Assembly (NCBI RefSeq): GCF_014642875.1
Contig: NZ_BMJC01000006.1
Location: 186,001-250,000, forward strand
Direction of reading: 5' to 3'
DNA: 64,000 nucleotides
Source of the DNA: Puia dinghuensis
Lineage (GTDB): Bacteria > Bacteroidota > Bacteroidia > Chitinophagales > Chitinophagaceae
The notes beneath the pieces are model-generated. The model did no database searches. It was not told the origin of the DNA and saw only the letters and a list, made by a program, of their open reading frames with translations. Position 1 is the first letter of the stretch; each line of letters opens with the position of its first letter. A program made the position numbers and the translations under genes. Shown in pieces: positions 1 through 7,617 of this stretch.

Positions 1-139
1 TGATGCGGTAGACATTCCCTGTTACAGTCCCTTTCTTTCCAAATAGGTTATCCAGCCCGGTGGAATCTACCTGGGCCCAGCCTTTAAGGGCAAACAATAC
101 GGCAATGGTAAGACCCAATGCTTTTTTACCGACTTTCAT
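1..139 (-). CDS. DUF1259 (LppY/LpqO-like) protein, 5' end only
   Basis: The first 46 codons of a minus-strand gene that runs off the left edge. It starts MKVGKKALGLTIAVLFALKG and has a typical signal peptide ending near WAQ, so the product is exported. The mature start, with LDNLFGKKGTVTGNVYRI, resembles the opening of DUF1259 proteins, whose function is not known to me. The ATG lies 11 bp after the chrA stop, so it is probably the third gene of the chromate operon. The family call rests on about 30 residues and is therefore tentative. Confidence 0.55.
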   Translation of the reverse strand, partial: MKVGKKALGLTIAVLFALKGWAQVDSTGLDNLFGKKGTVTGNVYRI

Positions 140-150
140 AGTGATCGTTG

Positions 151-1326
151 TTATGTGTGTATAAAAAATTTCAACAGCCAGCCCACTATGGCCCCCAGGA
201 GAATCACATGCGGTTCCTTTACTTTTTTCCCATACCACAGTACAAGACAGCTTCCCAGCGCCAGCAGCCCTGTAGGCCAGTCCACCACCGTCCGAAGTCC
301 CATCAGCACCACCGCTCCCGCCAGGGCGCCCATCACCGCCGCCGTGATGCCATCGACGAAGGCCCGCACGGAGGTGTTGCCTGCCCATTGCTTAAAATGG
401 GGCGCGGGTATCACGGTGAACAGATAACAGGGCAGGAATGTCGCCAGCGCCGCGACTACCGCACCCGGGAACCCCGCGACCAGGTAGCCGATGAAACCCA
501 CCGTTATCACCACGGGGCCCGGCGTGATCATCGCCACCGCCACCGCATCGAGGAATTGCGCTTCCGTCAGCCAATGATACCCCGATACGACGCCTCCATG
601 CAAGAAAGGTACGATAGCCAGCCCACTGCCAAACACAAAAGCCCCTGCCTTCAAAAAGAACCAGCCCATCCGCTGTAATGTCCCTCCATCGAAGGTGAAG
701 AAACCTGTCGCTATCAGCCAGATGCCGGCCATCCGGCTCTTCCGGCGAATCCATCGGGGCGGCGCCTTGACCACCATATACAGCAGCCCGGCCCCCAGCA
801 GCCACCATAGCGGCTCAGCCCCCGTTATCACGGTTGCCAGGATACCGCCCAGCCAGACCAGCCACAACAGCCACCGCTTTCGCATCTCCCCCCATTGCAG
901 CCTGCCCACCGTCTTTGTGGTCAACTTATAGGCACTCACCGCAATTACGCCAATCACCGTGGCGCCCACGCCATAAAATACCCATCGGATCCAGGGCATT
1001 CCTCCGAACAGCTTATACCCCATCCCCAGCAGCACCACCATAATGAATGACGGCAATACAAAGGCCAGGCCTGCCAGTGCGGCGCCCTTATACCGGTAGT
1101 GGACGAATCCAAGGTAGATGGCCAGTTGAGCCGCCAGCGGGCCGGGCGCGAGCTGGGCCAGGGCCAGCCCCTCCCGGTACTCGTCCTCGGAGATCCAATG
1201 CCGCTGTTCGACAAGATCGCGGTGCATATATCCTACGAGGGCTACCGGTCCGCCAAAACCCGTCGTTCCGAGCCGCAGGAAATAAGCCCCCAATTGCCGT
1301 AAGCTGTAAACAGGTGGAGCAGGCAT
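151..1326 (-). CDS. chrA: Chromate transporter ChrA (CHR family)
   Basis: Inner-membrane protein of 391 residues, the usual size of the long two-domain CHR transporters that export chromate. Two homologous halves are visible. The first begins YFLRLGTTGFGGPVALVGYM and contains the LALAQLAPGPLAAQLA segment. The second begins FFLKAGAFVFGSGLAIVPFL and contains AVAMITPGPVVITVGFIGYL, matching the duplicated FGG/PGP pattern of the family. Many hydrophobic helices follow each half. It lies 78 bp downstream of the ChrB/AraC fusion gene and 11 bp upstream of the DUF1259 gene, so all three probably share a transcript. The start at 1326 places the conserved first motif about 20 residues in. Chromate as substrate is inferred from the family and from the ChrB neighbour. 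Confidence 0.93.
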   Translation of the reverse strand: MPAPPVYSLRQLGAYFLRLGTTGFGGPVALVGYMHRDLVEQRHWISEDEYREGLALAQLAPGPLAAQLAIYLGFVHYRYKGAALAGLAFVLPSFIMVVLLGMGYKLFGGMPWIRWVFYGVGATVIGVIAVSAYKLTTKTVGRLQWGEMRKRWLLWLVWLGGILATVITGAEPLWWLLGAGLLYMVVKAPPRWIRRKSRMAGIWLIATGFFTFDGGTLQRMGWFFLKAGAFVFGSGLAIVPFLHGGVVSGYHWLTEAQFLDAVAVAMITPGPVVITVGFIGYLVAGFPGAVVAALATFLPCYLFTVIPAPHFKQWAGNTSVRAFVDGITAAVMGALAGAVVLMGLRTVVDWPTGLLALGSCLVLWYGKKVKEPHVILLGAIVGWLLKFFIHT

Positions 1327-1404
1327 CTTTTTCCAGTTGAGACCGCAATGCTACACCCCGGGCTACTTCTGGAATAGAATAGAAATGACCCTTTTGTACG
1401 AAAA

Positions 1405-2244
1405 TTACTTTTTGCGCAACTGCCGCCTGTAATCCGACGGGTTCTGACCCGTGTGCTGTTTGAAAATACGGGTGAAATGACTTTGGTCGGAAAACCCTGT
1501 GAGGTAAGCGATCTCTGTGAGGGAATAGTTGGGCGTCTGCATCAGCTGTATTGCTTTTTCGATGCGCTGCTTGCGGATATACTCGCCGAAGGACAGGTCT
1601 TCGAAATACCGGGAAAATTCGCGGGAGAGGTAGGAGGGGCTTATTTCCAATCCTTTTGAGAGCTCTTTCAGACTGAGATTGTCGTCGATATGATCCTGGA
1701 TCAGATGTTTGAGCTCCTGCACCCAGGCCGGCGGCTTTCTTTTTGCGCCGGGTGCTTGTTTGAGGTAGTGATGGTAGACGTTGAGCAGCAGATGCTCAAA
1801 TGGTTGCTGGGTATGCCGGAGATCCTGCAGGTTTTTCGCCCAGGAGTACAAAGCATCATACATTACTATCCCCATTGCCAGCAACTCCTGGTCGTCCCGG
1901 ATGTTATGGGCCAGGCCTGCCGACACGGCCCATACCCCCGCGCACTGGAGGGCCAGCTCGTGGTGATCGGTATCCGCGCCGCGAACGATGGTCGCCAGCG
2001 TATGTACGGCGGGGTCGGTGATGTGATGTTTGCGAACAAAGTAGTCAAACGTGCACTCCGCGCCGTAATGCGTGTACTCCACGCCGGGCACATCGAAGGG
2101 GATGGCGTCCAGCTCTGCCGCTTTTGCCATCACCTGGTCGTATGGCACATAGATGATCTCCCCTTTCGGGTCGATGAACCGTTTTATCAGCCAGGGGCAG
2201 GCGATGCGGTCTATCTTCGGCCGTTCGCGGGTGATCCACTTCAT
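1405..2244 (-). CDS. ChrB-like domain fused to AraC-family HTH regulator
   Basis: A 279-residue two-domain protein. Residues 1-135 match the C-terminal ChrB domain found in chromate-resistance operons: an opening RPKIDRIACPWLIKRFIDP, then DVPGVEYTHYGAECTFDYF, and the His/Asp-containing ADTDHHELA. Residues 170-279 are a complete AraC/XylS DNA-binding domain, with first helix-turn-helix SLKELSKGLEISPSYLSREF and second helix-turn-helix LTEIAYLTGFSDQSHFTRIF, followed by the usual GQNPSDYRR end. In proteobacterial ChrB the regulatory part is N-terminal and not AraC-like, so the domain order here is different. It is the first gene of the chromate operon and presumably controls it, with the ChrB domain as chromate sensor or effector domain (inference). 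The ATG at 2244 directly precedes the ChrB motif. Confidence 0.85.
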   Translation of the reverse strand: MKWITRERPKIDRIACPWLIKRFIDPKGEIIYVPYDQVMAKAAELDAIPFDVPGVEYTHYGAECTFDYFVRKHHITDPAVHTLATIVRGADTDHHELALQCAGVWAVSAGLAHNIRDDQELLAMGIVMYDALYSWAKNLQDLRHTQQPFEHLLLNVYHHYLKQAPGAKRKPPAWVQELKHLIQDHIDDNLSLKELSKGLEISPSYLSREFSRYFEDLSFGEYIRKQRIEKAIQLMQTPNYSLTEIAYLTGFSDQSHFTRIFKQHTGQNPSDYRRQLRKK

Positions 2245-2257
2245 GCCTTTTTTTGCC

Positions 2258-2324
2258 TAAAGATACGGGGGACTACAGAGCCAAAAATTTTTTTGGATTT
2301 TGTGTTCCTAATTGCGTAAATTAG
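2258..2324 (-). promoter_or_regulatory. Upstream region of the ChrB/AraC gene with two inverted repeats
   Basis: On the minus strand TATCTTTA (2258-2265) fits the Bacteroidota -7 element TAnnTTTG with one mismatch and lies 13 bp before the start codon. Further upstream are CCAAAAA-TT-TTTTTGG (2281-2296) and CTAATT-N5-AATTAG (2308-2324). Either inverted repeat could be the site of the AraC-type protein. This is inferred from position only; AraC sites are usually direct repeats. Confidence 0.35.
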
Positions 2325-2537
2325 TTATCGAAGAAACCACTCTCGCGTCCTTACAGCCTGTTCTACAGATAAGCCTGTTCTATTACCAACCTTTTTCTGC
2401 CGCACTCTCGAATGCTTTCTTGTGTTGACGTACAAAGATACTTTGTTGATGCTATTACTATATTGCTATGAAAACCAAATGCAACTTTTTTCAGCGATAG
2501 GCTTAGGTTCAAAGGCTATGGAACTGGTTAGAGCAAG

Positions 2538-2563
2538 CCCGCCGGATTTCCGGTGGGTTTTTT
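2538..2563 (+). terminator. Intrinsic terminator hairpin with no gene upstream
   Basis: CCCGCCGG (2538-2545), loop ATTT, CCGGTGGG (2550-2557), then six T. The stem has one G-T pair. It has the form of a plus-strand rho-independent terminator, but no plus-strand gene ends before it, so it may close a small RNA or be left over from a lost gene. Confidence 0.65.
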
Positions 2564-2768
2564 ATGCCCGATGCCGGGAAGCGCCGGCGACGCCGGAGCC
2601 ATTGACCGGTTTTGTCGCGGTATCAAAAAGAATACCGGCGGCCCGGACCATCGAATCGGTTTCGAGGTTTGATCGCGCGGGAGAGAGAATCTCTTCGATA
2701 TTATCCCGGACCATCTCTTCATCGTCGATGACCAGTACGGAGGCATTGGAGACTTCTATCATGGGCAT
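2562..2768 (-). pseudogene. Response regulator receiver-domain remnant
   Basis: A 68-codon frame that starts MPMIEVSNASVLVIDDEEMV and continues with RDNIEEILSP. ASVLVIDDEE is the first strand and acidic pocket of a CheY-like receiver domain. After ETDSMVRAAGILFDTATKP the resemblance stops and the frame ends at a stop codon next to the orphan terminator, without the phospho-acceptor Asp, the conserved Lys or any output domain. A receiver domain needs about 120 residues, so this cannot be functional as one. It appears to be a 5' fragment left after a deletion or insertion. The full frame extends upstream to 2861, but those residues look like noise. Confidence 0.6.
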
Positions 2769-2943
2769 TGATTTCCAGGGAGTCACCCTGGTAATGACCA
2801 AAACGCTGTATTTTTTCAGCAAATTGGGCGATAGGACATTTTTGTGGAAAAATACGTACATCCCTGTATTCTATTAAGCCTGTGGCATTTATATAAACGC
2901 CAGACCCTGAACGACATTTGTGTAAAACTTCGGCTCAAAATGG

Positions 2944-2973
2944 TTGCACGAACTGAAAATTATTACTAATTTG
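2944..2973 (+). promoter_or_regulatory. Possible promoter of the secreted-protein gene
   Basis: TTG (2944-2946), a 20-bp spacer, then TAATTTG (2967-2973), close to but one base shorter than TAnnTTTG. It would give a leader of about 80 bases for the gene at 3059. Weak match. Confidence 0.3.
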
Positions 2974-3058
2974 ACCCCGGAAAACCCCTATCCTGAGCGC
3001 CGTAAATACTTATCCTCCTTATCGGCCTTTTCCTGTGAAAAACTTAAATCCGTTACTT

Positions 3059-5308
3059 ATGAAACGAGTTGTACGCATCCTGCTGTTTGCGGGTTTATTG
3101 CCGATGGCCTCCCAGGCGCAATTAAATAATGGGGGCCTCTATGCCGGCTTCGGCGTAGATGGTGACATCCGGGCCAATTGGCTGAAATATGGCCTCGTCA
3201 CCGGCAACGTCATCAGTGATGATTGGTTTGCTCCCTCCGGATTTGGTAATAATGTGATCGATACGACCAATTGGGCTGCCTACAAGGCCTCGTTGTCGGC
3301 GGGCAATAATACCACCTTTACCGAACGAATGTCCAAGCTGCTTTATGCCAAGGTGAGCGGGAAGCTGTGGCTCGACGCAGCCTACGGCCGGGATTATTGC
3401 GCGGCGGCCAACCTGAAGGATTCCACGGTGTTCACCATGGCGGCCAAGAACGGCGACAACCCAAATGTCTGGACAGGCGGTATCTCTTCGGTACCCAGCA
3501 AAAACGACCTGGTAGACGCCTACGCCCACATGCGCCGGGACGGCTTATCGGTGTACGACTCGCTGTGGTTCTTCACCGGTATCGCTGCCTATGGCAATGC
3601 CGCCAACAGTTATTATGATGTAGAACTGTACAAGAATACCATTAGTTATAACTCGACACTCGGGATATTTACTTCTGCGGGAACCGCCTGGGGCCACACC
3701 GAATGGCTCTTCGATGCCAGCGGCAACGTCACCCAGACGGGGGATATGATCATTGCCTGTACCTTCCTGCCCGGCTCACCGCCCATCATCGACGTCCGCC
3801 TGTGGGTGAGCCAGAGTACGTTCAGCACCTATTTCGGTGGAGCGCTGACGCCAAAATATTTCAATTTCAACGGCACCTACAACACCGCCGCCGGCAGCAC
3901 TTATGGCTATGCGTCAGTCGTCAGCAAGGCCGGGACTACGGCCTGGGGCGCCGGCATCTCCAACTATTCGGGAGTACCTGCCAATGATACTACTACAGAT
4001 GCACCCTGGGGTACTACCAACAGCTCGTCGGGGTGGAGTCCTTATTACCAGGCTACGCAGTTTATCGAAGTAGGCCTCAACCTCACCCGCATCGGGGTGG
4101 ACCCGGCCTTGTATGCGACATTGAATCCCTGCCAGTCGATGTTCTCCGACATCCTCTTTGCCTCCCGGTCTTCGGCCTCTTTTACAGCCGACCTCAAGGA
4201 CTTCATGGCGCCCCTCACCTTCCTGCGGCCGCCCGTCATGGATTTTGGAGTGAATCCAGATACCCTACGGTGTAATCACACCGCCGGGACCATCACCCTG
4301 ACGAATAACAGCACCGCCGGCTACTATACCTGGAAGACCATCAATGGCGGCACCATCACCGGGGCGAACGGCGACAGTTCGCAGTTGAATGTCTCCAAGG
4401 CCGGCTCGTATATCGTGTCGGCTTCCCCCGCGCTGGGCTGTCCCGCGACCAAGGTGGATACCATCGTCGTGCCGATAGATACCTTCCCACCCGTTGCAAG
4501 TGCAAACGTGGGGATGTTGGGTAGCAGTCTGCTGCAATTCTATGGCGGCGACACGGCTAAGAGCGACTACTCCACGCCATTCGGCAAGTCGCATGGCCTG
4601 CTCTGGAACTGGACCGGACCGGGTAGTTTTACCTCCACTGTCCAAAACCCCATCAACGACACGGTGTGGGGAACCTACCATCTTACCGTGACGGAAAAAC
4701 GCAACGGTTGTACGGACACTGCGTCGGTAAACGTCCTCTCCTCTATGTTCGCCATCATGCTGACCAATGGGCTTAAGCTGGAAGGAACAGCCATCGGCCA
4801 GCAGATCGATCTTACTTTCCAGGACCTCGATGAGAGCCTCGACCAGTCGTTTGTGGTCGAACGGAGCGATGGCGTAAATGAATTCCAGGCGATAGGTTCA
4901 GTGTTCAATCCGCATGCCGGTGGAACTGACGTTGCCGGTTCTTTCTCCTTTATGGATCAGCATCCGTTGAACGGTACCAATCTCTACCGGGTAAAGGCCG
5001 TTACCACCAGCGGGGCCACCTATTATTCGCCGACCATCACGATAGGTGCAGGTAAGTCACCGCTTTCAGCTATCTATCTCGCCACCAATAACCCGGAAAA
5101 CCTGATGCTTTTTGTAAACACGGCCACGGCATGTGACGGTGTCCTTGTCAAATACAGCGTCAGCGGCCAGCTATTGGAAAAGCAGAATGTTTCGTTTGGC
5201 GAAGGCGTCAATACCCTCAGCCTTCCACATCCGGTGAAACATGCGGTTGAGGTGATGGCGCTGCTCATCAACGGGCGTGTCGCCTGGTGCCAGAAGGTAC
5301 TATATTGA
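3059..5308 (+). CDS. Large secreted protein with Ig-like module and possible T9SS C-terminal domain
   Basis: A protein of 749 residues when started at the ATG at 3059, which gives a clean signal peptide (MKRVVRILLFAGLLPMASQA, then Q). An in-frame GTG at 3035 would add eight residues before it and looks less natural. Residues about 20-400 have no family I recognise; they are rich in Gly, Asn, Thr and Tyr, as in extracellular proteins. Around 410-560 an Ig/PKD-like stretch (GSYIVSASPALGCPATKVDT and GTYHLTVTEKRNGCTDTASV) resembles surface-protein repeats of Bacteroidota. The final 80 residues (VLVKYSVSGQLLEKQNVSFG up to CQKVLY) resemble a type A sorting domain of the type IX secretion system. 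Role unknown; extracellular or surface location is inferred. It stands alone, convergent with the usp operon. Confidence 0.75.
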   Translation: MKRVVRILLFAGLLPMASQAQLNNGGLYAGFGVDGDIRANWLKYGLVTGNVISDDWFAPSGFGNNVIDTTNWAAYKASLSAGNNTTFTERMSKLLYAKVSGKLWLDAAYGRDYCAAANLKDSTVFTMAAKNGDNPNVWTGGISSVPSKNDLVDAYAHMRRDGLSVYDSLWFFTGIAAYGNAANSYYDVELYKNTISYNSTLGIFTSAGTAWGHTEWLFDASGNVTQTGDMIIACTFLPGSPPIIDVRLWVSQSTFSTYFGGALTPKYFNFNGTYNTAAGSTYGYASVVSKAGTTAWGAGISNYSGVPANDTTTDAPWGTTNSSSGWSPYYQATQFIEVGLNLTRIGVDPALYATLNPCQSMFSDILFASRSSASFTADLKDFMAPLTFLRPPVMDFGVNPDTLRCNHTAGTITLTNNSTAGYYTWKTINGGTITGANGDSSQLNVSKAGSYIVSASPALGCPATKVDTIVVPIDTFPPVASANVGMLGSSLLQFYGGDTAKSDYSTPFGKSHGLLWNWTGPGSFTSTVQNPINDTVWGTYHLTVTEKRNGCTDTASVNVLSSMFAIMLTNGLKLEGTAIGQQIDLTFQDLDESLDQSFVVERSDGVNEFQAIGSVFNPHAGGTDVAGSFSFMDQHPLNGTNLYRVKAVTTSGATYYSPTITIGAGKSPLSAIYLATNNPENLMLFVNTATACDGVLVKYSVSGQLLEKQNVSFGEGVNTLSLPHPVKHAVEVMALLINGRVAWCQKVLY

Positions 5309-5342
5309 TCTATTGATTGCGCGGTTATAAGTGAAGCCGGGG

Positions 5343-6092
5343 CTATTTCAGAATAAGCACCGGCTTCTCTGCATTGAGAACAATCCCATGCATGATGTTT
5401 TGATGCGTGAGATTGTAGAAAAAGCTGCGTTTGCCGGGTAAGGCGATGATGATCTGCACCTTCCTTTCCGCGGCGGCCTGCAGGACTCCCTGCAACATAT
5501 CCTTTTTTTCCAGGGCATATTGCTGGTAGTGCACCTCACCGAACAAAGTAACCAACGCTTCCGTTGTGCCGGGCGGCACCGGCTGGGAGGCATCTGCGGG
5601 CGCGCGGGCAACCAGAACGTCTTCGATGGGCCGGTAATGGCTTTCCGGCGGTATGACAAGCAGCGGCACCGGAGTCACTTTTGCCAGCGGGATGATCTGG
5701 CGGCCGATGCTGCAGTCTTCCATCGTATTGCGTTTGCTGATGCCGACGATGACCAGGGAAGGTCCATCTGCCGCCACCTCGTGCAGCACCGAACGCAATA
5801 AGGCGTGCGAACCGATGACAGTGCTGGTTTTGATAGCCGGGGGGAGGTTTTTTTCCAGCCTGGTTTGCAACTTCTGCAATTGTTGCATCATCTTCTCTTT
5901 CCTGCCGCTGATATCCACTGCGTCCACCTGGGTCAGGTCGGCCGTTGGAACGATCTGTTCGAACAGGGGAACAAAAAGGTTTGCCATCAGGATCACTTCC
6001 CCGAAATCCTTATCCCTGGCAAGATCGGCCGCATAGTCGACGGCATTGACCGACGGCGCCGAAAAATCGACAAGAACCAATATCTTTTTCAT
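5343..6092 (-). CDS. Universal stress protein, two UspA domains
   Basis: A cytoplasmic protein of 249 residues. Residues 1-150 form a UspA domain (start KKILVLVDFSAPSVNAVDYA; later LVIVGISKRNTMEDCSIGRQ and VPLLVIPPE). Residues 155-249 are a shorter, more divergent second copy ending PVLILK. The ATP-binding glycine loop (G-2x-G-9x-G) seen in many Usp proteins is not clear in either half, so nucleotide binding is uncertain. It is the last gene of a marR-doxX-usp unit, and its start overlaps the doxX stop by 4 bp (6089-6092). A general stress role is inferred from the family only. Confidence 0.88.
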   Translation of the reverse strand: MKKILVLVDFSAPSVNAVDYAADLARDKDFGEVILMANLFVPLFEQIVPTADLTQVDAVDISGRKEKMMQQLQKLQTRLEKNLPPAIKTSTVIGSHALLRSVLHEVAADGPSLVIVGISKRNTMEDCSIGRQIIPLAKVTPVPLLVIPPESHYRPIEDVLVARAPADASQPVPPGTTEALVTLFGEVHYQQYALEKKDMLQGVLQAAAERKVQIIIALPGKRSFFYNLTHQNIMHGIVLNAEKPVLILK

Positions 6093-6547
6093 GTTCTATC
6101 CTCCCCTAGGGTTTTAGTGTTTGCCAAAAGACGATCGATTGACAACGGGCCCGAGCCGATGATCACGAAAAGGCACAATAAGGCAAGCACCAGGATGGCC
6201 AGCCAGATCTCGGAAATGACATACGGCCGCGTGATATTGATAAAAAATACGGCGCCAAAAACGATGGGCACTTCCAATAACGCCCACAACCTTGTATAAA
6301 TGCCGACCATGATCAGCCCGCCACCCAGGATATGGATGTAGGTAACATAATAAATGATGGCGGTGATGATTCCGTCCGGCAGCCTTAACACACCCTTGTC
6401 GATGATGAGAAAACGGAGATAGCCGGCGTTGTTGAAAAAGATAATCCCCCGGGTTAGGAGGAACAGGCCCAGGAGTATCCGGATGATGTCCAGGATCCAG
6501 GGGTGATGCCGGTTGCCCCAGGCGCCTATTCTTTGAGCAGTGTTCAT
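6089..6547 (-). CDS. DoxX-like small membrane protein
   Basis: 152 residues with four hydrophobic helices (near 19-36, 57-80, 87-107 and 113-135), as usual for DoxX/DoxD-type proteins. The first helix carries the family pattern IIRILLGLFLLTRGIIFFNN. The functions of most DoxX proteins are not established; some are linked to redox stress. It sits 25 bp after the marR stop and overlaps usp by 4 bp, so it is probably co-transcribed and controlled by that MarR protein. The family is assigned from the pattern of helices and the first-helix motif. Confidence 0.8.
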   Translation of the reverse strand: MNTAQRIGAWGNRHHPWILDIIRILLGLFLLTRGIIFFNNAGYLRFLIIDKGVLRLPDGIITAIIYYVTYIHILGGGLIMVGIYTRLWALLEVPIVFGAVFFINITRPYVISEIWLAILVLALLCLFVIIGSGPLSIDRLLANTKTLGEDRT

Positions 6548-6572
6548 ATGTTGAAGTTTTATGTTTTTGATC

Positions 6573-7067
6573 TTACTTGCCGGTAGTGATCTTGCCGCTC
6601 ACCGCCAGCAGCAGTCCCGTCACCTCTTTCAATTTCCCGTCGGGGATATCTCCCTTGACGAGACGATAGATATCATTGATCATCGGGGTGAATTTCTTTC
6701 TATAGTCCTGGCCCTTTTTTGTAAGCGTGATGATCTTGTTCCTTCTGTCAACCGGGTCTTCCGAACGCGTAACGAGACCTTTTCCGACCAGGTTGTCGAT
6801 CAGCGGGGTGAGGCTGGCCTTATTTTTCTGCACTGTATCGGCCACCTCCTGCTGATTGATCTGGTGCTTTTTCCACAGGACGAGCATTACCTGGAGCATC
6901 TCATAGGAAATCTCCCGGTCGTGCAACTCCCGCAGCTTTTGCATGGCCAGCTGCTTTATCGCCTGACGCACATTGATGATGGCGTCCACGAACCCGATGA
7001 TGGGGTCATCCCCGTTGCTCTTTTTGGGCATCTTCTGTGTTTTCGTTCTCGCAATAAAGTTAAGCAT
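6573..7067 (-). CDS. MarR-family transcriptional regulator
   Basis: 164 residues with a winged helix-turn-helix: INQQEVADTVQKNKASLTPL as helix-turn-helix and LVTRSEDPVDRRNKIITLTK as wing, including the DxRxK pattern of MarR proteins. Flanking helices would form the dimer interface. First gene of a unit with doxX and usp. The start at 7067 gives a 12-residue extension; an in-frame ATG at 7031 (MPKKSNGDDP) is also plausible and would leave room for a promoter between it and the palindrome at 7074-7087. Probably autoregulatory; the ligand is unknown. Confidence 0.88.
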   Translation of the reverse strand: MLNFIARTKTQKMPKKSNGDDPIIGFVDAIINVRQAIKQLAMQKLRELHDREISYEMLQVMLVLWKKHQINQQEVADTVQKNKASLTPLIDNLVGKGLVTRSEDPVDRRNKIITLTKKGQDYRKKFTPMINDIYRLVKGDIPDGKLKEVTGLLLAVSGKITTGK

Positions 7068-7073
7068 TTAATG

Positions 7074-7087
7074 GTTAAATATTTAAC
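7074..7087. promoter_or_regulatory. Palindrome, candidate MarR operator
   Basis: GTTAAATATTTAAC is a perfect 14-bp palindrome 7 bp upstream of the marR ATG at 7067 and about 63 bp before the divergent gene at 7151. Position and symmetry suit a MarR dimer site. The sequence is AT-rich, so chance is possible. Confidence 0.45.
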
Positions 7088-7111
7088 TATTTTTTTTGCT
7101 TCCGAGACAAT

Positions 7112-7143
7112 TATGGCAATCAATCGTTTATTTACTATTTTTG
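7112..7143 (+). promoter_or_regulatory. Promoter of the Cys-rich small protein
   Basis: TATTTTTG (7136-7143) is a perfect TAnnTTTG -7 element. With a 20-bp spacer, TATG (7112-7115) is a one-mismatch -33 element. The start codon at 7151 is only 7 bases past the -7 element, so transcription would begin at or just before the ATG. Confidence 0.55.
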
Positions 7144-7150
7144 CGCCCGA

Positions 7151-7519
7151 ATGCGCATCGTCACCGCCACCATATTCCTGATCGGCATGCTGGGCACCTG
7201 CTTCAGCAGCTACCTGATCGAGTGGGACTATGCCCTGAACAAAAGATTCATTGCGGCAAATTTGTGCGTTAACCGGGGCCGGCCCGAGCTGAAATGTGAA
7301 GGCCGGTGTTACCTGTGCAAGCGGCTGCATAAAGAGAACAACAAGGATCAGGAGAATTCCGGCCGCAGGGACGGGTTCAAATTCCTGGTCCTCTCCTTAG
7401 AGGGCGGATTTCATTTTGCTTGTTTTTCTCCTGACGTTGCCACAGTCCGCGGCGGCTTTGTCCCGGCCGATCTTCCCCCCTCTCCGACGCATTCCTTTTT
7501 CCATCCACCCCGGGCCTGA
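7151..7519 (+). CDS. Small Cys-rich protein upstream of a TonB receptor
   Basis: 122 residues. An N-terminal hydrophobic segment (about residues 3-22) is followed by a conserved-looking core, NKRFIAANLCVNRGRPELKC and EGRCYLCKRLHKE, with cysteines spaced C-9x-C-3x-C-2x-C. I recall similar short proteins next to TonB receptors in other Bacteroidota but know no proven function. The cysteines would suit metal binding (inference). The last 40 residues are low in recognisable structure and rich in Pro and His. The gene lies 98 bp before the TonB receptor and may share its transcript. The ATG is only 7 bases after a good -7 element, so the mRNA may be nearly leaderless. Confidence 0.7.
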   Translation: MRIVTATIFLIGMLGTCFSSYLIEWDYALNKRFIAANLCVNRGRPELKCEGRCYLCKRLHKENNKDQENSGRRDGFKFLVLSLEGGFHFACFSPDVATVRGGFVPADLPPSPTHSFFHPPRA

Positions 7520-7617
7520 GGTTCTTCTTACTGATGTTTTGTAGTACCTATTCTTCCATTGCACCAACGAAGCAAGGGAAAAGTATGCCTATTATTTATT
7601 CATGAGATAACCAAAAT

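Larger units (their letters stand above)
2245..3058. other. Gene-poor intergenic region (about 810 bp)
   Basis: No intact gene is supported here. It holds the upstream region of the chromate operon (to about 2324), an orphan hairpin terminator (2538-2563), the remnant of a response regulator (2562-2768) and a possible promoter for the secreted-protein gene (2944-2973). The stretch 2325-2537 is AT-rich and shows nothing I can name. A 151-residue plus-strand frame at 2422-2877 is antisense to the remnant and resembles nothing I recognise. Confidence 0.6.

Noticed and set aside
2492-2536. Stretches resembling tRNA arms (GGTTCAAA and CTGGTTAGAGC) before the orphan terminator
   Set aside because: The T-arm-like piece comes before the D-arm-like piece, and no acceptor or anticodon stem can be drawn, so this is not a tRNA and the resemblance is probably chance.
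2422-2877. 151-residue plus-strand frame in the gene-poor region
   Set aside because: It crosses the hairpin terminator and is antisense to the receiver-domain remnant; no motif is visible.
5333-5367. GAAGCCGG and CCGGCTTC inverted repeat between the secreted-protein gene and usp
   Set aside because: The loop is 19 bases, one arm lies in the usp coding sequence and no T-run follows, so I do not call it a terminator.
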